The notes under the pieces were generated by a model that saw only the letters and a program-made list of their open reading frames with translations, was not told the origin of the DNA and ran no database searches. A stretch of DNA of 21,257 bases from a virus. Location: IMG/VR virus record IMGVR_UViG_3300037849_000310, positions 1 to 21,257 of that record; one strand, 5' to 3'. A program made the translations under genes and the position numbers. Every line of letters begins with the position of its first letter. The first letter of the stretch is position 1. Positions 6,061 through 12,513 of the stretch are shown in pieces.

Positions 6061-6262
6061 CTGGATCAGCTACGCCCACCAGCGTCCCCCTGCCGGCGTC
6101 GTGTGCCGCTTCCGCCAGCCCGTGTTTCCCAAGGCGCGTCCGCTGTGCGATGAAGATACCTGGATCGGCACGGCGGATGATTTTGAGGCTGAGGGCAACA
6201 TCGCGGGCCTCTACTGGCAGTTAACCGGAGTGGGACGGATGCAGATGGGAGAGACGATATGA
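6053..6262 (+). CDS. 69-aa early protein, unknown
   Basis: ATG 6053 to TGA 6262 (MTDWISYAHQRPPAGVVCRF ...). The middle has charged loops (DEDTWIGTADDFEAEGN) and the tail is GVGRMQMGETI. The 19 bases encoding the RMQMGE part (6234-6252) recur at 7296-7314, so its 3' end has been copied elsewhere in the operon. Overlaps both neighbours. No function can be read. Confidence 0.65.
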   Translation: MTDWISYAHQRPPAGVVCRFRQPVFPKARPLCDEDTWIGTADDFEAEGNIAGLYWQLTGVGRMQMGETI

Positions 6263-6516
6263 AGGCCACATTCAATTTCCCGATGTATGCGCTGATCACG
6301 CTGAACGATGGCGAGTTCCGGCTCAGAAGCCTGCATGTTACTGACGAAAGCGCGTTGAGTGAGATTGGCAACATTTATTTGATCAATAAAGCATCCAATG
6401 TCGTTTCAACCAACAATTACCATATCATTCCGGTCGACGCTGGCACCGGCGTAGACGAGTTAGAGCGCGTCATCGAAACTGCGGCACGGCAGCGGGTAAC
6501 GGGGGTGGGCAAGTGA
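6259..6516 (+). CDS. 85-aa protein, paralog of the 6917 gene
   Basis: ATG 6259 overlaps the previous TGA (ATGA); the stop overlaps the next start (GTGA). The protein has an alternating beta-type N-terminus (FNFPMYALITLNDGEFRLRS) and a helical C-terminus ending ELERVIETAARQRVTGVGK. That end is nearly the same as the end of the 42-residue protein at 6917-7045, and the DNA of the last 35 bases is almost identical. The family is unknown to me; the duplication marks recombination. Confidence 0.7.
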   Translation: MKATFNFPMYALITLNDGEFRLRSLHVTDESALSEIGNIYLINKASNVVSTNNYHIIPVDAGTGVDELERVIETAARQRVTGVGK

Positions 6517-6767
6517 GAATCACCTGTTTCCTGATCGGCTGCAACACGGGCCGCGTTGCAGCGTGCTGGAGATGCGGTGCGGCCCTCTACGATGCCGATT
6601 TTATCCAGATCGGGAAACTGGATTGGCTACGCACGGTGACGGGATTCTTTCGCGGCATCCAAGCGTTTGCATTGCGGCGCTGCGAGGTGTGTAAGAAGCG
6701 CATGTGGTTTAGCAGGCATGGGCCGTGCTGCTCTCAAGAGTGCGCAGATATCTGGATTCCATTTTAG
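6513..6767 (+). CDS. 84-aa zinc-ribbon protein
   Basis: GTG start at 6513 overlapping the previous TGA. Two Cys clusters can be seen: C18-x2-C21 (CWRCG) and C57-x2-C60 (CEVCKKR) followed by CCSQEC near the C-terminus. This suggests one or two treble-clef or ribbon zinc sites. Such small phage zinc proteins often bind nucleic acid or host RNA polymerase; nothing here fixes the target. An AT-rich 24-base gap follows. Confidence 0.7.
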   Translation: MRITCFLIGCNTGRVAACWRCGAALYDADFIQIGKLDWLRTVTGFFRGIQAFALRRCEVCKKRMWFSRHGPCCSQECADIWIPF

Positions 6768-6791
6768 TTTGACTCCCTTAGAGGGTAAGAA

Positions 6792-6950
6792 GTGAAAACA
6801 GCGGTGCATTTCAGTTCGGCGAGTGAAGAGTGGGCGACACCCACCGATGTTTACGCTGCGCTCGACTCTGAGTTTGATTTCACCTTCGATCCATGCCCAC
6901 TCGGAGGTATCGCTGGATGGACGAGTACGAGCCGGCGCATTACGAGGTGA
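6792..6950 (+). pseudogene. truncated phage Dam-type N6-adenine methyltransferase (N-terminus only)
   Basis: GTG at 6792 with a GAGGG ribosome site. The first 40 residues, KTAVHFSSASEEWATPTDVY then AALDSEFDFTFDPCPLGG, are the hallmark start of phage-type N6-adenine methyltransferases (Dam family, PF05869), where the full protein is several times longer and continues to an NPPY motif. Here the match ends at CPLGG and the frame stops at 6950, inside the overlapping 6917 gene. It is therefore a deletion remnant. Expression may persist because the ribosome site is intact. Confidence 0.7.
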
Positions 6951-7045
6951 TCTCGCTGGCTGAGGTGAGGTTTGAGTCGCTCGACGCGCTTGAGCGGAAC
7001 ATCGAGGCCGCGGCACGGCTGCGAGTAACGGGGGTGGGGAAATGA
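6917..7045 (+). CDS. 42-aa protein, shortened paralog of the 6259 product
   Basis: ATG 6917 (MDEYEPAHYEVISLAEVRFE...) to TGA 7045, overlapping the next ATG. Its C-terminus, ALERNIEAAARLRVTGVGK, mirrors the end of the 6259 product (ELERVIETAARQRVTGVGK). It begins inside the methyltransferase remnant, so it is the downstream half of a deletion joint. Whether it functions or is decaying cannot be told. Confidence 0.55.
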   Translation: MDEYEPAHYEVISLAEVRFESLDALERNIEAAARLRVTGVGK

Positions 7046-7269
7046 GCATTGTTAGATTTGCGCACGTTTGTGATCATTGCCGAAAGCGCGGACCTGAATA
7101 TGAGGCGTTTCTAAGTTGCAGGGAATGCGGAAGAGACCTGTGCCCAGAGCATCGCAACCACGATTTCGATGATCCCGAGACAGGTAGAACCTTGTGTGGA
7201 AACGATGTCGGGTGCCAGTTGGAGCGTGACCTGGATGATCAGCCGATGGGTAATGAGGAGGAAGCATGA
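7042..7269 (+). CDS. 75-aa zinc-ribbon protein
   Basis: ATGA overlaps on both sides (7042-7045 and 7266-7269). Cys/His pattern: CDHC (10-13), CREC (26-29), CPEH (33-36), and C51 and C57 further on, consistent with one or two zinc sites. The acidic tail (DLDDQPMGNEEEA) is typical of small phage proteins acting on host factors. Function unknown. Confidence 0.72.
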   Translation: MSIVRFAHVCDHCRKRGPEYEAFLSCRECGRDLCPEHRNHDFDDPETGRTLCGNDVGCQLERDLDDQPMGNEEEA

Positions 7270-7296
7270 GCCGCATCTACACAGGCCCACGCGACG
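7266..7296 (+). repeat. 31-bp direct repeat, copy 1
   Basis: Identical to 8145-8175; both begin at an ATG and encode MSRIYTGPRD. Flanks differ immediately on both sides. Likely a footprint of recombination between gene starts. Confidence 0.9.
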
Positions 7297-7805
7297 ACGG
7301 ATGCAGATGGGAGAAAGGGAGTAACATGCCAACACATTTTGAATACGCTGCTGGTCTTCGCCAGATAGCCGACTTTCTGGAGACACACGGGGATATCCCG
7401 CTGCCAGAACCCACTCTTACCTGCTACGGGCTGTATAACAAGGAGACCGCCGCCGTCGCAGCCAAAGCTCTGAGCCATGGCGGGCGATGCGAGAAGGTCT
7501 TTGCGGATACGCTAGTGACCCTGAGTCGGGAATTTGGGGTTATCACTCTTCAGTACCACGGTATGCGCACCAATGTGTGTGAACAGGTCCGAGTCGGAAC
7601 GCGCATGGTGCCTGAGCAATACGTCGCCCCGAGGCCAGCGGTTGAGGCGCACGTAGTGCCGGAGCATGAGGAAGCTGTGTATGAATGGCGCTGCACCCCA
7701 CTGCTAGGCAAGCCAGACGTGGAGTTCCCGGTCGAGCAGCCTCAACTTCCTGAACCGCAGCAACCGATCCTTGAGGGCGAATATGAAGATTCAATTCCAT
7801 TCTAG
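7266..7805 (+). CDS. conserved phage protein of unknown function with a patched-on N-terminus
   Basis: 179 residues from ATG 7266 (GGAGGAA ribosome site, ATGA overlap) or 159 from ATG 7326 (GGGAG ribosome site). The body from 7326, MPTHFEYAAGLRQIADFLET..., looks like a conserved phage family that starts there, so 7326 is likely the ancestral start. The first 20 residues (MSRIYTGPRDDGCRWEKGSN) are a graft: their DNA is a 31-bp copy of the start of the 8145 gene followed directly by a 19-bp copy from the end of the 6053 gene. The body mixes alpha and beta; the C-terminus is Pro/Glu-rich. Function unknown. Confidence 0.75.
   Translation: MSRIYTGPRDDGCRWEKGSNMPTHFEYAAGLRQIADFLETHGDIPLPEPTLTCYGLYNKETAAVAAKALSHGGRCEKVFADTLVTLSREFGVITLQYHGMRTNVCEQVRVGTRMVPEQYVAPRPAVEAHVVPEHEEAVYEWRCTPLLGKPDVEFPVEQPQLPEPQQPILEGEYEDSIPF
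7296..7314 (+). repeat. 19-bp direct repeat abutting the 31-bp repeat
   Basis: GACGGATGCAGATGGGAGA is found here and at 6234-6252, in the 3' end of the 6053 gene. It shares one base with the end of the 31-bp repeat, so 7266-7314 is fully accounted for by two copied pieces. Confidence 0.85.
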
Positions 7806-8148
7806 TCTCATTAGTAAGGTGTTGGAGGTCCGCGATGCAGGGACTTTCATCCCCGTGCTGGCCATTAACATGCAGCCTCATAATGAGGAGCAGCGATATC
7901 TGATGCGGCGCGTGGGATATCCCTGCGATGGGCGACCCAACGTGATTCTCACGCGCCTCAGCGGAGATGGTCAGGCCACAAATGATCCTTATGCGTGGAC
8001 GGGTGGAGCGCGAACCTTCCCGGTCGCTCACAATTGGATCATTGACAACTGGGCTGACTTAAAGGATGGCGATGTGATCGATGTGCAGTTCATATTAGGC
8101 GAGACGCCATCCCCCAAGATGTCAGAACGCTGCGAGGTTGAGCTATGA
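7783..8148 (+). CDS. 121-aa conserved phage protein, unknown function
   Basis: ATG 7783 with GAGGG upstream; it begins inside the last 23 bases of the previous gene and its stop overlaps the next ATG. Typical segments are DAGTFIPVLAINM, EEQRYLMRRVGYPCDGRPNV and DGDVIDVQFILGE, which I associate with an uncharacterised phage family of mixed alpha/beta fold. A TTG at 7771 would add four residues but is less likely. No catalytic residues are evident. Confidence 0.72.
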   Translation: MKIQFHSSLISKVLEVRDAGTFIPVLAINMQPHNEEQRYLMRRVGYPCDGRPNVILTRLSGDGQATNDPYAWTGGARTFPVAHNWIIDNWADLKDGDVIDVQFILGETPSPKMSERCEVEL

Positions 8149-8318
8149 GCCGCATCTACACAGGCCCACGCGACGCAATGGATGCCGCGAAGCAATGGCG
8201 CGAGGAGCAGGAGCGGCTCGATAGGGCTGAGGCGCTCGAGCAGGCAATCGCGGTGCGGAGAGAAGTGTTGACCATAACCGAATACTTCCCCAGCAGAAAG
8301 GACGCGCCCGATGCCTGA
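8145..8318 (+). CDS. 57-aa helical protein
   Basis: ATG 8145 to TGA 8318. Starts MSRIYTGPRDAMDAAKQWRE and continues as a charged helix, probably coiled coil (EEQERLDRAEALEQAIAVRR). Overlaps the previous stop (ATGA) and the exonuclease start by eight bases (ATGCCTGA). The first 31 bases are the intact source copy of the repeat at 7266. Function unknown. Confidence 0.65.
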   Translation: MSRIYTGPRDAMDAAKQWREEQERLDRAEALEQAIAVRREVLTITEYFPSRKDAPDA

Positions 8319-9177
8319 GCAGACTGAACGCAGAATCGGTATCTTCGAGGGCTTGAGTTGGGACGAGTACGCGGCTGTGGATGCGCTTTCAGGGTCCGCG
8401 CTTATGTATATGCGGCGCTCGCCCCTCACTTATATCTGGAACAAGGACAATCCTCAGGCGCCGACAGACGCGATGAAGCTCGGAACCGTGATCCATACCG
8501 CGATCCTGGAGCCGCCGTTACTGGGCAAGATCGCGGTCTGGGGCGTGACCGAAGAGCAAAAGGTGCGGCGCGGCAAGGTCTGGGATGCGTTTCAGGAAGC
8601 GAACAAGGAGCTGATTATCCTGACGCGTGCGGAACAAGCGGCGGTTGCGGACGCGGTGGACGGCGCATACGATACCCCGACCGCGCGCAAATATCTGGCT
8701 GAAGAGGGCCCGACTGAGGTTTCGATGTTCTGGGTGGACCCATACGATGGCCGGTACTGGAAAGGCCGCGTTGACAAGTTGATCACGACCAAGCAGACGG
8801 CAACGATTGTGGACCTAAAGAAGACGCGGTGCTGTTCCCCGCGCAGGTTCGGAGCGCAGGCGTATCAGCTCGGCTACCACTGCAAGGCGGCGATTTACGT
8901 GAGCGGGTACCAGATCCTCACTGGGATTCGCCCCAAGTTCAAATGGGTGGCGATGGAGGAGAAGCGGCCGAACGAGTGTGCCGTCTACCGCGCCAGTCCC
9001 GATGTGCTGACGTTGGGCGGGGAAGAGGTCCTGAGCCTGGTCAAGCGCCTGGATGTGTGCGAGAAGACGGATGTGTGGCCGTGCGAGGTCGAGCAGGAAG
9101 AGGATTTGATTCTGCCGGCGTATGCGATGAATGAGGCGGAGGGGTTGGAAGAGTTTGCAGCGGAGGAAGCGGGATGA
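8311..9177 (+). CDS. RecE-like PD-(D/E)XK exonuclease
   Basis: 288 residues. Motifs of the phage RecE / DUF3799-type nuclease: LGTVIHTAILEP with His62, an acidic residue in TEVSMFW (E135), GRVDK with D155, VDLK (D168, K170) as the PD-(D/E)xK core, and the helix motif YQLGYH (Q186). Such enzymes resect double-stranded DNA 5' to 3' so that an annealing protein can pair strands in recombination. Start ATG 8311 overlaps the previous gene. The gene 9567 downstream may be its single-strand partner. Family call is confident; polarity is inferred from relatives. Confidence 0.85.
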   Translation: MPEQTERRIGIFEGLSWDEYAAVDALSGSALMYMRRSPLTYIWNKDNPQAPTDAMKLGTVIHTAILEPPLLGKIAVWGVTEEQKVRRGKVWDAFQEANKELIILTRAEQAAVADAVDGAYDTPTARKYLAEEGPTEVSMFWVDPYDGRYWKGRVDKLITTKQTATIVDLKKTRCCSPRRFGAQAYQLGYHCKAAIYVSGYQILTGIRPKFKWVAMEEKRPNECAVYRASPDVLTLGGEEVLSLVKRLDVCEKTDVWPCEVEQEEDLILPAYAMNEAEGLEEFAAEEAG

Positions 9178-9404
9178 GTATTTCGATTTGGTTCCAGCCT
9201 GCATGGGATTACGCAAACACTGCTGGTAATGCGAACGGCCAAGCTCTGTTCTCTTGCGAATACGTCCGAGCTCTGATCGAACGGACTAGCGCGGCGGAAA
9301 ACCTGCTTTCGCGACTATTGGCAGAAAACGATGAAACAAGATGCGGCATACGGAAGCATCTGGTCGATGAAGTTATCAAGCATCGGGAGAAATACGGCTT
9401 ATGA
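9174..9404 (+). CDS. 76-aa helical protein, unknown
   Basis: ATGA overlaps on both sides (9174 and 9401). N-terminus SISIWFQPAWDYANTAGNAN is followed by a helical, charged C-terminus (RALIERTSAAENLLSRLLAE ...). It sits between the exonuclease and the OB-like protein, perhaps an accessory of the recombination module. No family recognised. Confidence 0.65.
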   Translation: MSISIWFQPAWDYANTAGNANGQALFSCEYVRALIERTSAAENLLSRLLAENDETRCGIRKHLVDEVIKHREKYGL

Positions 9405-9580
9405 CCTACGACGATTGGAAACTGGAGACGCCAGAAGAGGAAGATTACCGGATTGGCCTGATCGGACGTAGACGCCGTGACCGTGCCGAGTGGGAAGAGG
9501 AACATGCTGATTACCGGCGCGAACTTCAAGAAGACGAGCGCGTTATGCGAGAAGTGGAGGACGACAATGATGGCAACTAA
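9401..9580 (+). CDS. 59-aa highly charged protein
   Basis: ATG 9401 to TAA 9580 (MTYDDWKLETPEEEDYRIGL...). Very rich in Asp, Glu and Arg and probably helical (RRRRDRAEWEEEHADYRREL). The MTYDDWKLE-type start followed by acidic residues recurs in small phage recombination-region proteins of unknown role. It overlaps the next gene by 14 bases. Confidence 0.7.
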   Translation: MTYDDWKLETPEEEDYRIGLIGRRRRDRAEWEEEHADYRRELQEDERVMREVEDDNDGN

Positions 9581-10184
9581 CGCAGCAGTTCGTAGACCAG
9601 TTCCGGGCAGTTACAGCGAAATGTACCCGTCGCGCTTCCTCAAAGCGGATATGTTCAAGGGCAAGCGCGTGACCCTGACCATCAAAGCGATCTTTGGCGA
9701 AGACCTAAATGATGCCGAGGACCAGACCAAAGCAGAATGGATTGTGCAGTTCGAGGAGAAGCCGTTCGAGTGGGTGATGAACAAGACAGGAGCGTTCTGC
9801 CTATTCCGCATGTGGGGCGGCGACCCCCACTCCTGGGTCGGGCACAAGGTGACGCTATTCCCCAAGGCCGGTACCTGGTTCGGCGAGAAGGGGGAGGCGA
9901 TCCGGGTATGGGGTTCGCCCGAGTTGACCGAGGACATGCCGATTACGCTCAAATTCATGCGCAAGAAGGCCGAGCGCAACATGGTGATGCATCGGGTCGA
10001 ATCGAAGTCCGCAACCGCTGCAGAGCCCGTTTCCGCCCCGTTAAGCACCATTCCGCGCATCGCCGAGATCTTCTCGCTCCTCACATGGAACGTGGAGACG
10101 CAGGCGCGGTGGATGCAGGCCAATCTCGCGTTGTCGGAAGCCGAGAAGATTCAGAAGCTCGAACTGGAGCTGGAACGTGAGTAA
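9567..10184 (+). CDS. conserved phage protein beside the exonuclease, possible OB-fold ssDNA-binding
   Basis: About 205 residues from ATG 9567 with GGAGG six bases upstream; a second ATG follows at 9570. The segments SRFLKADMFKGKRVTLTIKA, EFVMNKTGAF-type strand (FEWVMNKTGAFCLFRM) and VGHKVTLFPKAGTWFG suggest a five-strand barrel with a KVTL(Y/F) turn, as in a phage family usually encoded next to RecE- or Erf-type genes. The C-terminal helix (ALSEAEKIQKLELELERE) could oligomerise. A single-strand-binding role is inference from position and fold impression. The upstream open frame to 9477 has no support. Confidence 0.7.
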   Translation: MMATNAAVRRPVPGSYSEMYPSRFLKADMFKGKRVTLTIKAIFGEDLNDAEDQTKAEWIVQFEEKPFEWVMNKTGAFCLFRMWGGDPHSWVGHKVTLFPKAGTWFGEKGEAIRVWGSPELTEDMPITLKFMRKKAERNMVMHRVESKSATAAEPVSAPLSTIPRIAEIFSLLTWNVETQARWMQANLALSEAEKIQKLELELERE

Positions 10185-10350
10185 AGCCGGCGCCAAGATC
10201 CAAGCCGCATACTATCGCAGCCGTGAGCGCATCCGGGTCGCGCTGGCGGAGAAGAGACGGCCGCGCATGTGCATCCAGTGCAACACGAATCCGGCGCTCG
10301 ATGAGCACATATTCTGCGCGACATGCCGGGACCGCGGGAGGGCGAAGTGA
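10177..10350 (+). CDS. 57-aa basic zinc-finger protein
   Basis: GTG 10177 overlaps the previous stop by eight bases; TGA 10350 overlaps the next GTG (GTGA). Very basic N-terminus (KAGAKIQAAYYRSRERIRVA) and two CxxC pairs, CIQC and CATC, making a single zinc ribbon. Likely nucleic-acid binding. Seen as a standard small gene in phage replication regions; specific role unknown. Confidence 0.72.
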   Translation: MSKAGAKIQAAYYRSRERIRVALAEKRRPRMCIQCNTNPALDEHIFCATCRDRGRAK

Positions 10351-11033
10351 AAGAGCGGCCGATTTTGATGAGCGCGCCGATGGTGCGCGCCACGCTGGAA
10401 GACAGCAAAACGAACACGCGCCGAGTTATGAGCCCGCAGCCCTCGCATGATCAGTACCACGAGTGGCGCGGCAAGGTGACTCGCGATGCGGAGCACCGGA
10501 TGTGGTGCTGGAAAGATTTGGTGCTGGACAACATTTGGGATTTCCCTGAGGGCGAGGACCGCACTGAGCTTGCGCGTCATTGCCCCTACGGCGTCCCCGG
10601 CGACCGGCTCTGGGTGCGCGAAACCTATCTTCCCGACCCAATCATCGACGATTCGTTGGCGTCCACTGAGTGGTACGGCTGCCCATCGACTCGCCGCTTG
10701 TCGGACATCCCAGCGAAGTACAGGACCAGAGATCTCGTAATCCACAAGGCTTCGTGGGATGGCGACGATCTCAGGTGGATGCCCTCAATCTCCATGCCGC
10801 GCTGGGCAAGCAGGATAACGCTGGAGATCACAGACGTGCGCGTGCAACGGTTGCAGGAGATCAGCGAAGAGGATGCGGAAGCAGAAGGAGTCTATAGCTG
10901 GTCTGAGATGGGCCCACTGGACATTTGCGCGCGGCCTCTATTCGCAAGTCTGTGGGACTCGATCAACGCCAAGCGCGCACCGTGGGCCAGCAACCCCTTT
11001 ATTTGGGCGCTGACGTTCAGGAGGGCGAAGTGA
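10347..11033 (+). CDS. ASCH/PUA-like phage protein
   Basis: 228 residues from GTG 10347, which has GGGAGG five bases upstream. The order KERPILMSAPMVRATLEDSK, TRRV, CPYGVPGDRLWVRETY, MPRWASRITLEITDVRVQRL, EEDAEAEGV and a final WDSIN...PWASNPFIWALTF is the signature of a widespread prophage family with an ASCH-type (PUA superfamily) fold. ASCH domains are thought to bind RNA or modified bases; the phage members have no settled role. The stop overlaps the XRE gene (GTGA). Confidence 0.8.
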   Translation: MKERPILMSAPMVRATLEDSKTNTRRVMSPQPSHDQYHEWRGKVTRDAEHRMWCWKDLVLDNIWDFPEGEDRTELARHCPYGVPGDRLWVRETYLPDPIIDDSLASTEWYGCPSTRRLSDIPAKYRTRDLVIHKASWDGDDLRWMPSISMPRWASRITLEITDVRVQRLQEISEEDAEAEGVYSWSEMGPLDICARPLFASLWDSINAKRAPWASNPFIWALTFRRAK

Positions 11034-11413
11034 GTAAACCATCAGGCGACGTATCGGTTGCATTTTACCAGGAGCTTGGGCGCAAGATGCGAGAGCGCCG
11101 AATAGTGCAGAAAGTGTCACAAAGCGCGCTCGGCCGCGAGCTCGGGATCCACCGCAATACCGTGCTGCGGTGGGAGTTGGGCGAGGCCGCGATCACGATC
11201 CACGATTACCTGCGGGTGTGCGATCTGCTGGAGTGCAACGTATTCACGCTCCTGCCGGCCAAGCAGTTCACCTGGGGCCCTGGCATCAGCGCCATCATCA
11301 AAGGCGAGCGCGTACCGACCGCACGCGCAATGGAACACGAGCGTGACCCCGTAACGCTGACGATTCAGGAAGAGCGCGATCCGCGGCTGACGAAAGACGA
11401 ATCGCACTGGTAA
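11030..11413 (+). CDS. XRE-family regulator with C-terminal extension
   Basis: 127 residues from GTG 11030; AGGAGG lies five bases upstream, and the 14 bases GGAGGGCGAAGTGA at this junction also occur at the start of the ASCH-like gene. The HTH spans about 14-62 (MRERRIVQKVSQSALGRELG ... NTVLRWELGEAAITIHDYLR), standard Cro/CI type with an LRWELG turn-like segment. The C-terminal 45 residues are Arg/Glu-rich with no domain seen. It sits mid-operon and may tune the downstream cassette region. An upstream in-frame start at 10925 lies inside the ASCH-like gene and is unlikely. Confidence 0.8.
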   Translation: MSKPSGDVSVAFYQELGRKMRERRIVQKVSQSALGRELGIHRNTVLRWELGEAAITIHDYLRVCDLLECNVFTLLPAKQFTWGPGISAIIKGERVPTARAMEHERDPVTLTIQEERDPRLTKDESHW

Positions 11414-11433
11414 CGGTCCGCAAGGAAGACCGC

Positions 11434-11475
11434 ATGATGGCGCTGGTCGATGTGATTATGCGCAAGTCAGCGTAA
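11434..11475 (+). other. 13-codon ORF with its own ribosome site, probable gene tail or leader peptide
   Basis: AAGGAAG then ATGATGGCG...; the peptide is MMALVDVIMRKSA, ending TAA inside the first copy of the leader cassette. In the same frame the DNA is open back to 11347 and reads plausibly (...RIALVTVRKEDRMMALVDVI), so this may be the end of a truncated gene rather than a true leader peptide. Confidence 0.35.
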
Positions 11476-11500
11476 CGGCCCCCACTGGGGCGCGAGGAGG
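11472..11500 (+). repeat. leader cassette copy A1: hairpin plus ribosome site
   Basis: 29 bases identical to 12177-12205. Contains the stem GCCCC/GGGGC with loop CACT, then GCGAGGAGG. The stop codon of the upstream frame (TAA) is inside it and the next ATG follows at 11510. Confidence 0.85.
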
Positions 11501-11509
11501 AAGCAGGCA

Positions 11510-12136
11510 ATGTTGTTCCAGCGAGTCTTGAGTAACGAAGAAGCCGATGCATACGTAGCTGGATTTGACGCCGGCCTGAATGCACCAAACACGACTAACT
11601 GCCACTTGCCCCTTTTCAGCAGCCCAGAGAAGACGAGGGCTTGGGAGAAGGGCAAAGCAGACGGCGAACGATCAAAGGCCGACCGTGACCACACCCCTAG
11701 CCCACACACATCTGCGCACACTGGAGGGAGCATGGACGAGCTTAAAAGTTGTCCTTTTTGCGGAAGCGAGGCACATTGCTCTCTGTATCGTGAACCTGAG
11801 GGGCCGCATTTTGCTGCGGTCAACCTTTGGCGCGTGAGATGCACTAAATGCTATCTAGGCGGAGACGGATACTCGCGCTCTTCCGATGCCATCTTGCTGT
11901 GGAATAATCGCGCTCCTGATCCCGAGCAACTCATCCCCAAGAACGCTGCGCTCAGAGAAGCATTGACGCAGTTAGTGGCAGTCGGCCCAGATTATTTCGG
12001 CCCAGACAAAGCGCATCTGCTCGGAGGAAGCTGCTGCTCAAGTATGACCTGCGAGTGGTGTCAGGCCCGCGCCGCCCTCGCCGCCTTGAGTGGACCGCGA
12101 TCCTCGCGCTGCTCATCTTCGCTGCGGGATACGTAG
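11510..12136 (+). CDS. in-frame fusion: RMF-like domain + Lar-like zinc domain + helical module
   Basis: 208 residues. Residues 1-60 (EEADAYVAGFDAGLNAPNTT ... RAWEKGKADGER) resemble small ribosome-modulation-factor-like proteins (AGxxAGxxxxN...C...W..G). Residues 75-130, starting at an internal ATG at 11732, are Lar-like: CPFCG, VRCTKC, then AILLWNNRA; Lar proteins relieve host restriction. A third part (NAALREALTQLV ... CEWCQARAALAAL) is shared with neighbours. The linker TPSPHTSAHTGGS is the translation of a leader cassette, so two formerly separate genes were probably joined by loss of a stop. The last 15 residues look like frame-shifted sequence. Two products (11510 and 11732 starts) are possible. 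Confidence 0.65.
   Translation: MLFQRVLSNEEADAYVAGFDAGLNAPNTTNCHLPLFSSPEKTRAWEKGKADGERSKADRDHTPSPHTSAHTGGSMDELKSCPFCGSEAHCSLYREPEGPHFAAVNLWRVRCTKCYLGGDGYSRSSDAILLWNNRAPDPEQLIPKNAALREALTQLVAVGPDYFGPDKAHLLGGSCCSSMTCEWCQARAALAALSGPRSSRCSSSLRDT
11718..11731 (+). promoter_or_regulatory. internal ribosome site (cassette type B) inside the fused frame
   Basis: ACACTGGAGG (11718-11727) ends four bases before the ATG at 11732. The same ten bases precede the gene at 12514 (12498-12507). It gives the Lar-like part (11732-12136) an independent start. Confidence 0.65.
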
Positions 12137-12180
12137 CAATCAAGTACGCGCCGGCGCTCGTCGCGTGGCTCAACCGGTAA
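12058..12180 (+). CDS. possible small membrane protein or its truncated remnant
   Basis: A GTG at 12058 opens 40 residues with a basic N-terminus (VSGPRRPRRLEWT) and one clear membrane helix (AILALLIFAAGYVAI), ending KYAPALVAWLNR and TAA 12180. It overlaps the tail of the fused gene in another frame. The hydrophobic pattern looks real, but no ribosome site precedes the GTG, so the true N-terminus may have been lost when the upstream gene was joined. Confidence 0.35.
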   Translation: MSGPRRPRRLEWTAILALLIFAAGYVAIKYAPALVAWLNR

Positions 12181-12205
12181 CGGCCCCCACTGGGGCGCGA
12201 GGAGG
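12177..12205 (+). repeat. leader cassette copy A2
   Basis: Perfect 29-base copy of 11472-11500, again starting at a stop codon (TAA 12178-12180) and ending in AGGAGG ahead of the next start at 12210. Confidence 0.85.
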
Positions 12206-12209
12206 GGAT

Positions 12210-12473
12210 GTGCGGAGATACGACATGATTCTGACAACACGCTGCGGAGATGGCTGGCAGGAGTTACAGCCGGAGCCCGAGGGCGAATGGGTGCGCTATG
12301 AAGACGCGCAGCAGGAGAATCAGAGGCTGAGAGTGGCGCTGAGTCTGATTCTAGACAATGTGGATTACATTGCAGGCAATTGTCGTTTCAACGAGATGGT
12401 TGGGGCTGTGCTACCAAAAGAGATTCTAGCTAAAGCCCGCGCAGCCCTCGCCGATCCACCCAAGCCACAATAG
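12210..12473 (+). CDS. 87-aa cassette protein with LREAL-type helical module
   Basis: GTG 12210 with GAGGAGGGG a few bases upstream; an ATG at 12225 with GGAGA is an alternative. N-terminal DGWQELQPEPEGEWVRYEDA, then a helix ENQRLRVALSLILDNVDY and a C-terminal ARAALADPPKPQ. The helix and ARAAL end match parts of the 11732 and 12514 products, so the genes share a swapped module. Function unknown. Confidence 0.72.
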   Translation: MRRYDMILTTRCGDGWQELQPEPEGEWVRYEDAQQENQRLRVALSLILDNVDYIAGNCRFNEMVGAVLPKEILAKARAALADPPKPQ

Positions 12474-12513
12474 CGCGCAGCACGCACCCCATGCGGGACA
12501 CTGGAGGATTGAG

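Noticed and set aside
9737-10180. 147-codon + frame inside the OB-like gene
   Set aside because: Same-strand shadow; sequence is Arg/Gly/Asp-rich noise without ribosome site, while the main frame is clearly conserved in style.
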